The notes below the pieces were generated by a model, which saw only the letters and a list, made by a program, of their open reading frames with translations, did not search any database and was not told where the DNA came from. A stretch of 11,837 nt of DNA, from contig CAJTSP010000083.1 of NCBI GenBank assembly GCA_910578965.1, positions 1 through 11,837 of the forward strand, in the 5' to 3' direction. Shown here in pieces: positions 6,297 through 11,457 of this stretch. Numbering within the stretch: position 1 is the first letter of the stretch; every line of letters begins with the position of its first letter. The DNA comes from an uncultured Oscillospiraceae bacterium. Its GTDB lineage: Bacteria; Bacillota; Clostridia; Oscillospirales; Ruminococcaceae. The position numbers and the translations under genes were made by a program.

Positions 6297-7382
6297 CTAC
6301 GATTCCGCCTCGGGCACGGCTTCCACGGCGGCATCCCCAGGCATTACCACAGCCTCCTCCGGGCCGGCCGCATCCTCCGGCCCCGGGCCGCTCTCGCCAC
6401 CCGTGGGCAGCTCATAGCCTTCGCGGGCCTTGCAGCCGGCGTTCCAGCCCATCTCAAAGGCGCGCTGTAAAACGGCGCTTTCCGACCATTCGGGCACAGG
6501 CTCGGCCGGGTCGCTCTCGGCGGCAAGATACCAGCCCTCCTCATAAGCCTGCTGGAGCTGGTAGTCCTGCTCCTCCATCCAGCCCTCGTTTTCGGTATAG
6601 ACCTCATGGCTGGCCATCTCGGCAAGCTGCGCGGCGCTCGCGTCCCAGTCGTACCGGCTCGAGACGCTCAGGGCATAGTGGTTGGCTTCGTCGCCGGCAA
6701 AAAAGTCCACATACCGGATCGGCACCTCGAGCCCCCGCAGCACATCCAGCACCCCGCGGCAGGCGGCGGCAAATCCGTCGGTGTCGTCAAAGGAGCCGCG
6801 TAGGGTGACAGTTACCCCCACATAATCCTGTGCAGTTAGCTGCGAAAGGGCCATGTCGGTGTCAAACTCCACCCCGGTAAGGCTCACATTTACCGACATA
6901 TTGCGCAGGTTCTGGCTTTTCAGGGCCGGGTAGGCCGCATCCACCAGCTCGTTGGCCAGCCGGTTCTCGGTCATCTGCCGATCCGGCCCAAAATAACGCC
7001 AGAGCGTTGGCACCGCCGCCGCGCCAATCGAGGCACAAAGCAGCACAAAGCAGACGAACATGCTCATAAAATCATACTTGATCTTCATGCTGCCCTGGTG
7101 GGTGCTCCAAAAAAGCACCTCAAATCCCAGCGCCACCAGCACCAGCGGGGCCAGCTTTGCCACCAGGGTAATGTCAAAGCCGGGCAGTATGAGGCTTGCA
7201 CAGATCGAAAGCCCGGCTACGATCAGCGCAACCCCCATGGTAAAGGTACCCACCCGGCGCACCCGCTGCCGGGGCGCGGGCGGGCTGGCCTGTGGGGCGG
7301 AGGCCGGCTCTGCGCGGGGCGGCACCGGGCCCTGCGGGGCCGGCCCGCAGCCCAGGGTATCCTCAAAATGTTCCTGTGTCAT
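6297..7382 (-). CDS. Membrane protein with three N-terminal helices and a large soluble domain, unknown
   Basis: No named family is certain. The 361-aa protein has a Pro/Ala/Gln-rich cytosolic N-terminus (1-40), then three hydrophobic helices at about 45-67, 72-92 and 104-126. The first pair (RRVGTFTMGVALIVAGL, then KLAPLVLVALGFEVLFW) resembles the helical-pair module of LiaF/DUF5668-type sensors of envelope stress. A soluble domain follows (about 130-310) with alternating strands, then an acidic Glu/Pro/Ala tail (about 320-361). The ATG at 7382 is preceded by AAAGGGGAG at about 9 nt; a longer frame from a TTG at 7433 overlaps the small peptide gene and lacks an SD. It is the last gene of the sigma/anti-sigma operon and ends 18 nt before the terminator at 6236-6278. 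A role in sensing or tuning the sigma system is inferred from context only. Confidence 0.75.
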   Translation of the reverse strand: MTQEHFEDTLGCGPAPQGPVPPRAEPASAPQASPPAPRQRVRRVGTFTMGVALIVAGLSICASLILPGFDITLVAKLAPLVLVALGFEVLFWSTHQGSMKIKYDFMSMFVCFVLLCASIGAAAVPTLWRYFGPDRQMTENRLANELVDAAYPALKSQNLRNMSVNVSLTGVEFDTDMALSQLTAQDYVGVTVTLRGSFDDTDGFAAACRGVLDVLRGLEVPIRYVDFFAGDEANHYALSVSSRYDWDASAAQLAEMASHEVYTENEGWMEEQDYQLQQAYEEGWYLAAESDPAEPVPEWSESAVLQRAFEMGWNAGCKAREGYELPTGGESGPGPEDAAGPEEAVVMPGDAAVEAVPEAES

Positions 7383-7413
7383 GGTTATCGGCTCCCCTTT
7401 CGGTCGGGTTTCG

Positions 7414-7494
7414 TTACTGGCCCGGCGTAACAAACAGCCAGAGCAGCCCCAGCAAAAAGCCGGGCAGGATCATAAGGTTTTTGATGGTCTTCAT
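7414..7494 (-). CDS. 26-residue hydrophobic peptide in the sigma-factor operon
   Basis: This is a very short gene. Its ATG at 7494 lies 3 nt after the TGA of the preceding TM2-like gene, and the run GAGGAGGAG at that gene's 3' end is an excellent SD. The peptide begins MKTIKNLM, has a hydrophobic core (ILPGFLLGLLWLFV, residues 9-22) and ends TPGQ before TAA. That pattern, two N-terminal lysines and one helix of about 15 residues, suits a single-pass membrane peptide. The next gene starts 31 nt on with its own SD. The precise fit between two genes of one operon argues that it is translated. It may modulate a neighbouring membrane protein or serve as a coupling peptide. No homologue is recognised. 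Confidence 0.65.
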   Translation of the reverse strand: MKTIKNLMILPGFLLGLLWLFVTPGQ

Positions 7495-7497
7495 CCC

Positions 7498-8079
7498 TCA
7501 CTCCTCCTCATCCCAGGGCGCGGGGGGCATGCCCCCCGCGCCTCCGGTACTGGGAGTACCGGAGGCGTCCCATGGGCCGGGGCCCTTCCCGCGTCCGCCT
7601 CGCACCAGCCACAGGCCCAGCCAGATCAGGGCCAGGGCCAGCGCCAGGTTGGGCAGGCTGCGCAGCAAATCGGTCAAAAAAGATAGCTGCGGGAACGCAT
7701 AGCTCAACTGCCACAGCCAGGGCGAGAGAAAATTCTCATACAGCATCATCCCTCCCAAGGCAACCAGCAGCCAGCCAAACAGGTTGTGCCGGCGCTGTAA
7801 AAGGGCTGCCAGGCCATTTTGCAGCCCCAGGTGCACCAGGTAGTCGTCAGGAGGGTTTGTGCCCTGCCGGATCTGCTCGTGCAGGTTCAGGGTATCAAAA
7901 AAGCTGTACATATACACCACCGGCAGAACCACAGCCAAAATGCCCACGCAGGCAGTTAAAAAAATGCCAAAGCAAAAGATCCCGATGATCGAAAGCCCCC
8001 GCCGCATGTACCCCTGGTACATCTGGCCCGCGCCGGGGATAAACGCCCAGCAAAGGGTAAAAAAACCGCTCTTCCTCAT
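7498..8079 (-). CDS. TM2-domain-like multi-pass membrane protein
   Basis: The 193-aa protein opens with the TM2-type pattern FIPGAGQMYQGYMRRG (13-28), followed by a long hydrophobic stretch (29-58). Further helices lie at about 99-118 and 145-160. A cytosolic-looking linker (61-98) contains HEQIRQGTNPPDD and QRRH. The C-terminus (161-193) is low in complexity, Gly/Pro-rich and ends PWDEEE; codons 171-188 are made of two perfect palindromes (see 7517-7567). The ATG lies 3 nt after the anti-sigma stop codon, with GAGGAGAAGAG upstream inside that gene, so translation is coupled. TM2 proteins have no general biochemical role; next to a sigma/anti-sigma pair an envelope sensor or accessory role is inferred. 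Confidence 0.75.
   Translation of the reverse strand: MRKSGFFTLCWAFIPGAGQMYQGYMRRGLSIIGIFCFGIFLTACVGILAVVLPVVYMYSFFDTLNLHEQIRQGTNPPDDYLVHLGLQNGLAALLQRRHNLFGWLLVALGGMMLYENFLSPWLWQLSYAFPQLSFLTDLLRSLPNLALALALIWLGLWLVRGGRGKGPGPWDASGTPSTGGAGGMPPAPWDEEE
7517..7567. repeat. Two abutting perfect palindromes inside the TM2-like gene
   Basis: Segment 7517-7542 is a perfect 26-bp palindrome (GGCGCGGGGGGCA and its complement). Segment 7539-7567 is a 13-bp inverted repeat (CGCCTCCGGTACT with AGTACCGGAGGCG) with a GGG loop. They share bases 7539-7542, so both cannot be fully paired at once. On the mRNA the 26-bp hairpin ends about 10 nt before the SD of the 26-residue peptide. Confidence 0.8.
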
Positions 8080-8082
8080 GGT

Positions 8083-8823
8083 TTACTCTTCTCCTCTCAT
8101 GGCAGTTGCCGGCGTGCGGGCCGGCTTTTGGTTCTGCGCTGCAGTCCAGCGTGCATGCTGCTCCCCGGCATCGTCCCTGTCGTATCCGGTATCCGCCTGC
8201 GGCCCGGGCACGGGGTCCGGCCGCTGCGTACCCTGCATATCCTCAAGCGCCCCGTCCTTTGGCTGCGGAGTATCCGGCTGTTCCTGCGCGGGCTTCTGCC
8301 ACCCCCGGCTGAGCAGTCCGCCGCAAAACTCGTTTGCCGCGCCCAACACCCCGTTTACAAAGCCGGACACCCCGGCGCCGGGGGCCTCCATGCGCACCGG
8401 CTCGGCCACGGGCTGCGGCCGGAGAATCTCGTCCCCCTGCGGGGCCATCTGGTGAAAGACCCCTCCTCCCCACAAGGCGAGGGCAACGGCGGCCGCCGCG
8501 GCAACGGCCGCATACCGCCGCAGGTTTATCCGCATCCCTTTTTTGCGCAACCTCCAGGCCACCGTGGGAGCAAGGTCGGTTTGGGGCTCGGCTAAAACGT
8601 CCGCAGTTAAAAGGCCGGTATACCGCTCCAGACACAGGGTGCAAAAGCCCAGATGCTCGGCGGCCTCCAGCCGGCCCAGCTCATCCAGCCGCCCATTCAG
8701 CAGCGCGTGCAGGCCGGCGTCGCTCAAATGCCCGTCCTCGCAAAACAGCTCAAAGCCGCCCTCCGCAAGCCAGGCATTTGGCTCGTTGCCAAACCGCTCC
8801 GGCTCGTAAAACAGCTCGTTCAT
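8083..8823 (-). CDS. Zinc-finger (ZAS) anti-sigma factor, membrane-anchored
   Basis: ZAS anti-sigma factors hold their partner ECF sigma factor inactive at the membrane until an envelope signal triggers release. The 246-aa protein has the zinc motif His57-x3-Cys61-x2-Cys64 (AAEHLGFCTLCLERY), a basic stretch (91-103) and a single hydrophobic helix at about 104-123. Residues 124-246 form an extracytoplasmic Pro/Gln/Asp-rich region with no recognised fold. Its ATG overlaps the TGA of the sigma gene (ATGA at 8820-8823), the standard arrangement for tight stoichiometric coupling, with GAAAGGGGG upstream. Its own end carries the SD of the TM2-like gene. Whether it is controlled by regulated proteolysis or by the downstream membrane proteins cannot be told. 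Confidence 0.87.
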   Translation of the reverse strand: MNELFYEPERFGNEPNAWLAEGGFELFCEDGHLSDAGLHALLNGRLDELGRLEAAEHLGFCTLCLERYTGLLTADVLAEPQTDLAPTVAWRLRKKGMRINLRRYAAVAAAAAVALALWGGGVFHQMAPQGDEILRPQPVAEPVRMEAPGAGVSGFVNGVLGAANEFCGGLLSRGWQKPAQEQPDTPQPKDGALEDMQGTQRPDPVPGPQADTGYDRDDAGEQHARWTAAQNQKPARTPATAMRGEE

Positions 8824-9341
8824 GGCTGCCGCCCCCTTTCCTCGATCCTCCTGCGCAGCATTAGCCGCGCGCGGTACAACTGGGTATGTACGGTTTTGGG
8901 CGGGCGTTCCAGCACCCGCGCGATTTCCTCCACCGGCCGCTCCTCCAAAAAAAACAGGGTCGCCACCTTCAAATAAGGTTCTTTCAGATCCAGCACCATC
9001 TGCCGGATGGCCCCCGCCTCGTCCCGGCTCACGGCCAGCTCCTCGGGGCCGGGCGGAGCGTTGCCATGCAGCGGCGCCTCGGGCAGGTTTTCATCGCCAG
9101 GAGCACTTACCCTGCGGTTCCAGGCACTTTTCAGGTGATCCTTTGCCTTGTTTGCCGCAATCCGGGCCAGCCATGCCTTGTAATGCTCGGGCGGGCAGGC
9201 GTCGATATGGGTAAAGGCGGCCACAAAGGTATCCTGCGCCAGGTCCTCGGCGGTCTGGGGGTTTTTTACAAGCTGGTAGCACACGGTATATACCAAATTC
9301 TGGTACTGCCGCACAAGGCCGGAAAATTCTGTGCTCGTCAC
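8820..9341 (-). CDS. ECF (sigma-70 family) RNA polymerase sigma factor
   Basis: ECF sigma factors direct RNA polymerase to stress promoters. Region 2 runs from about residue 4 to 75 (LVRQYQNLVYTVCYQLVKN, then TAEDLAQDTFVAAF, a typical core-binding segment). Region 4 (about 115-168) has a helix-turn-helix (RPVEEIARVLERPPKTVHTQ) and ends RARLMLRRRIEERG. The linker between them (about 80-110) is short, as in the family. GTG at 9341 gives 173 aa, the usual length, and AAAGGGGGGAG (9352-9362) lies 10 nt upstream. The frame stays open to a TTG at 9518, but the extra N-terminus is basic, low in complexity and overlaps a strongly folded leader, so it is probably not translated. The gene overlaps the anti-sigma gene by 4 nt. 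Confidence 0.9.
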   Translation of the reverse strand: MTSTEFSGLVRQYQNLVYTVCYQLVKNPQTAEDLAQDTFVAAFTHIDACPPEHYKAWLARIAANKAKDHLKSAWNRRVSAPGDENLPEAPLHGNAPPGPEELAVSRDEAGAIRQMVLDLKEPYLKVATLFFLEERPVEEIARVLERPPKTVHTQLYRARLMLRRRIEERGRQP

Positions 9342-9360
9342 CTTGGCCGCGCTCCCCCCT

Positions 9361-9384
9361 TTCCCTGAAACCTCCGTCAGGGAA
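9361..9384 (-). promoter_or_regulatory. Hairpin presenting an SD-like loop before the sigma gene
   Basis: TTCCCTGA (9361-9368) and TCAGGGAA (9377-9384) are perfect 8-bp complements. On the minus strand the 8-nt loop reads CGGAGGTT, an SD-like sequence, and the stem abuts the true SD of the sigma gene (9352-9362). It could govern ribosome access or protect the transcript. Alternatively it is an operator for a dimeric regulator. Confidence 0.5.
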
Positions 9385-9472
9385 CAGAGGTCCTTGGAGG
9401 ATGCAGCGGGCCTTTTACCGCTTCGCCGCATCCTTCCCGGCAGAGGGACGGCCCGCCAGCCGGACCTCTGCC
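9385..9472 (-). promoter_or_regulatory. Folded 5' leader of the sigma operon with alternative pairings
   Basis: The leader can form an outer 9-bp stem (CAGAGGTCC 9385-9393 with GGACCTCTG 9462-9470) enclosing a hairpin (AGGATGC 9398-9404 with GCATCCT 9428-9434, and inner AGCGG 9405-9409 with CCGCT 9418-9422). The same 5' RNA segment (9465-9472) can instead pair with 9439-9446 (GGCAGAGG, 8 bp). The two states exclude each other, as in attenuators and riboswitches. No known riboswitch consensus was recognised. Confidence 0.45.
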
Positions 9473-9488
9473 CTTGCGCGCTATTCAT

Positions 9489-9517
9489 AGAACGATCTGC
9501 CGGCCGCCGTTTCTTCA
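9489..9517 (-). promoter_or_regulatory. Possible ECF-type promoter of the sigma operon
   Basis: On the minus strand TGAAGA (9512-9517) and CGTTCT (9489-9494) are 17 nt apart, close to the TGAAAC / CGTC-like pattern of Bacillota ECF promoters. Transcription would start near 9482, just ahead of the folded leader. It fits autoregulation. A rival AT-rich segment lies at 9527-9540, but no well-spaced -35 hexamer was found for it. Confidence 0.3.
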
Positions 9518-9599
9518 AAGCGGCCCCCTATAAATAAACTTTTTTGCCAAAAAGCCGGGCAACTCCCCCCCTGTCCCGGCGCACAGCCAGGCGCACCGA

Positions 9600-9651
9600 G
9601 GCTAAAAGCAAAAAGCGGCAGGGGTGTCCCCGCCGCTTTTTGCTTTTAGCC
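9600..9651 (-). terminator. Very long terminator stem overlapping the COG2426 stop codon
   Basis: A perfect 20-bp stem (GGCTAAAAGCAAAAAGCGGC at 9600-9619 with 9632-9651) continues past one bulged A into a 4-bp GGGG/CCCC stem and a TGT loop. On the minus strand the descending arm ends CTTTTTGCTTTT, serving as the U tract. The stop codon TAA of the leftward gene (9646-9648) is inside the ascending arm. It separates this gene from the sigma operon downstream. Confidence 0.8.
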
Positions 9652-10125
9652 CAGCACCGCGCCCAGCGCGCCAAACAGCCCGGCGCTGGCCGCGCCCATC
9701 AGCAGGCCTGCCAACAGCACGCCGCCCATCGCGGCCAGGGCGCTCTGCTTAAAGTCCATATCCAGGATGCTGGCCGCGAGGGTACCGGTCCATGCGCCGG
9801 TACCGGGCAGCGGGATGCCCACAAAAAGCAGCAGGGCCCAAAACAGCCCCCGGCCGGCCTTTGCCTTGAGCTTTTCGCCTCCCCGTTCGCCCTTGCGGTA
9901 AAACCAGTCAAAAAAGCCGCCCACCCGCGGCAGGGTACGGCCCCATTCCAAAACCTTGCGGGCAAACAAAAAGATAAAGGGTACCGGCAGCATGTTGCCG
10001 GCCACCGCCACAACATAGGTAGGCAGCAGCGGAAGCCCCAGCCCCACCCCAATAGGGATCGCGCCGCGCAGCTCAACAATCGGTACCATCGAAACAAAAA
10101 ACACCCAGAGATATTCCCTTAGCAT
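9646..10125 (-). CDS. COG2426 / small multidrug-export family membrane protein
   Basis: The 159-aa protein matches the family called putative small multi-drug export protein (PF06695): MVPIVELRGAIPIGVGLGLP (13-32) and PLPGTGAWTGTLAA (106-119) are its hallmark motifs. Hydrophobic segments lie at about 4-18, 25-56, 92-105, 111-122 and 130-156, with a basic cytosolic loop at 76-93 (RKGERGGEKLKAKAGR). Despite the name, substrate and export activity are largely untested for the family, and the re-entrant helix pattern with PxPGTG is shared with the DedA/SNARE-associated group. The ATG at 10125 has only a weak SD (AAGGCGG). It has its own promoter (10242-10270), a leader of about 110 nt and a long terminator, so it is probably a single-gene unit. 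Confidence 0.85.
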   Translation of the reverse strand: MLREYLWVFFVSMVPIVELRGAIPIGVGLGLPLLPTYVVAVAGNMLPVPFIFLFARKVLEWGRTLPRVGGFFDWFYRKGERGGEKLKAKAGRGLFWALLLFVGIPLPGTGAWTGTLAASILDMDFKQSALAAMGGVLLAGLLMGAASAGLFGALGAVLG

Positions 10126-10241
10126 CTGCGTAAAACCGCCTTTTCCCTTTTTAGGCCCAGCGCGGCGGCCCGCTCACGAGGTCGCCGCGTTCCCGGCTTT
10201 TTGCAAGGCACGGGGCAAAGCCTGCCCCCCTTGCTTTATCA

Positions 10242-10270
10242 AGCATACAGGATTTTTGCCTCCTGCGCAA
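10242..10270 (-). promoter_or_regulatory. Housekeeping-type promoter for the COG2426 gene
   Basis: On the minus strand TTGCGC (10265-10270) and TATGCT (10242-10247) are exactly 17 nt apart. Transcription would start near 10235, leaving a leader of about 110 nt that contains GGGGCA/TGCCCC (10213-10229) and a 7-bp CGCGGCG/CGCCGCG hairpin. TGCTT-TATC-AAGCA (10232-10245) overlaps the -10 and could be a small operator. The promoter lies immediately downstream of the stop codon of the next leftward gene (10285). The rest of the gap 10126-10284 holds no gene. Confidence 0.55.
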
Positions 10271-10284
10271 GTGCAAACGCGTTT

Positions 10285-11034
10285 TTACTCGGTTTCGTCC
10301 CAGCCCAGCAGCCGCCTTAGCCGGTAATAGCTGCCCCCGCTGTCCCCGCCCTGCTGGCTGAGGCTCAGCAGCAGGGGGGTATTGCCGGCCATCAGCTTTG
10401 CCAATTGGGTCGTATAGGCGTTCAGCGCCGCCTGCGCTCCGCTGGCCCGCTGCGCGCTTAGCTGGGCAAGGTTGCCCTGGTGGGTATTCAGCAGACCGGC
10501 CAACTGGCGCTGCCGCTCGTTTTCCAGCTTTACGCGGGCATTGCCGTAGTTGTTGTACAGGCTGCCCAGGGTGGTCTCGCTGGCGCCGCCCCCAAGGCCC
10601 TGCGCCGCCATATCCTGCGGCAGATGCAAAAGGCTCAGCATCTTGTTGATATAGGCCTCCTGCAGTGCGCGGTCGGTGTCGGTGTTCAGCCGGCCGGCCG
10701 CGTACTCATAGTCCTTTTTCTGCTGCGCCTCGGCCACGCGGTAGGCCTCGTCCCGCGCCCGCTGCTGCGCCTGTAAAAAGGCGTTCAGCAGCTCCAGGGC
10801 GTTCAGGCCTCCAGAGCCGCTTTCCCCGCCGCCAGCATCTGCGCCGGAGTCGCCACCCCCGGCCGGCCTGGCCGGCCCTGCCGCCGCGCCCTGTCCGCCG
10901 GATGTCCCGCCGCGGGGCGCGCCGATACCCGTATAGACCCATTGCGGGGTCGTTTTGTCCTTTTTGATCTTATCCCGGTCGCTTTTGGTATAGCCTCCCC
11001 GGTTTTCGCTTAGTGCCCAGTCTGCCAGTGCCAT
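10285..11034 (-). CDS. Phage-like structural protein, 249 aa, unknown
   Basis: I do not recognise a named family with certainty. The protein starts MALADWALSENRGGYTKSD, followed by a Gly/Ala/Pro-rich linker (39-76), then a helical region (77-218) rich in Gln, Ala and Arg. The pattern DRALQEAYINKMLSLLHLPQ, DMAAQGLGGGASETTLGSLY and NNYGNAR resembles proteins I associate with structural modules of gut Clostridia prophages; that is recall, not a search. The C-terminus is SGGSYYRLRRLLGWDETE. The ATG at 11034 has GAGGGAGGG at about 7-8 nt; an ATG at 11073 (MPLPEKGK) also has GGAGGAG upstream and is a fair alternative. The frame is open further to 11247 without support. No signal peptide or membrane helix is seen. 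Confidence 0.6.
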   Translation of the reverse strand: MALADWALSENRGGYTKSDRDKIKKDKTTPQWVYTGIGAPRGGTSGGQGAAAGPARPAGGGDSGADAGGGESGSGGLNALELLNAFLQAQQRARDEAYRVAEAQQKKDYEYAAGRLNTDTDRALQEAYINKMLSLLHLPQDMAAQGLGGGASETTLGSLYNNYGNARVKLENERQRQLAGLLNTHQGNLAQLSAQRASGAQAALNAYTTQLAKLMAGNTPLLLSLSQQGGDSGGSYYRLRRLLGWDETE

Positions 11035-11147
11035 CCGCACGCCCTCCCTCTTACCTTTTTCAGGCAAAGGCATTTCCTCCGCTCCTCCGCCTGCCCTTCC
11101 ATCGCCGCAAAGGCATTCTCCGTCCTTTTGGGGAACAGCGCCCCCCA

Positions 11148-11306
11148 TTACCCCAAGGTTCTCCGGTACCAAAAAGCCCGCCGTTTGCGGCAAAAAATAG
11201 GATCGCCGCCATACAAAAAGCATACGCCCTGTACGGCGCTGTTCCAACCGCCCGCCGTCCCCATGCCGCTGTGGCCAGCAGCGTCCGAAACCCCTTCCCC
11301 GGTCAT
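11148..11306 (-). CDS. Doubtful small ORF, 52 aa
   Basis: An ATG at 11306 has AAGGGGG with 6 nt spacing, a good initiation site. The 52-residue product starts MTGEGVSDAAGHSG and ends RKRRAFWYRRTLG; it resembles nothing known and its codon use is not convincing. One base out of phase, the same DNA reads as a hydrophobic segment (AYAFCMAAILFFAANGGLFG) after a TGA, so the original reading may have been a short membrane protein now shifted. The remainder of the gap (11035-11147 and 11307-11457) shows no convincing gene. Confidence 0.3.
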   Translation of the reverse strand: MTGEGVSDAAGHSGMGTAGGWNSAVQGVCFLYGGDPIFCRKRRAFWYRRTLG

Positions 11307-11411
11307 TTTTATCCCCCTTTTCCTTTGCCGGCCGCCGGCCTGCCGGGCAAAAGGCCGACCCGGGCCGGCGGCGTGTAACGGCTCCCTGCGGCTCCCGCCG
11401 GTCTTCCCGCC

Positions 11412-11435
11412 AAAAGGGCAGGGTAGCCCTTGCCC
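11412..11435 (-). terminator. Short terminator-like hairpin
   Basis: On the minus strand GGGCA-A-GGG pairs with CCC-TGCCC across CTA (8 bp with one bulge), followed by TTTT. It lies 22 nt after the stop of the leftward gene at 11458. The stem is short and the T run brief, so termination may be partial. Confidence 0.4.
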
Positions 11436-11457
11436 CGCTTCATGCCTGCCCTACAGG

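Noticed and set aside
6086..6808. A 240-codon plus-strand frame covering the intergenic region and the 3' part of the leftward membrane-protein gene.
   Set aside because: The product is Arg/Pro/Ser-rich with no domain, crosses a strong terminator, and is antisense to a gene with a good SD and membrane helices.
9385..9472. Assignment of the sigma leader to a known riboswitch or T-box.
   Set aside because: The conserved T-box GGGUGGNACCGCG element and the hallmark sequences of common riboswitch classes are not present.
9342..9518. N-terminal extension of the sigma factor to a TTG at 9518.
   Set aside because: No SD, a basic low-complexity product, and it would place 59 extra residues before region 2. 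The GTG at 9341 gives the usual ECF length.
10275..10284. The 10-bp palindrome AAACGCGTTT beside the stop of the phage-like gene as an attachment site.
   Set aside because: No second copy or direct repeat is visible in the window, and short palindromes of this kind occur by chance.
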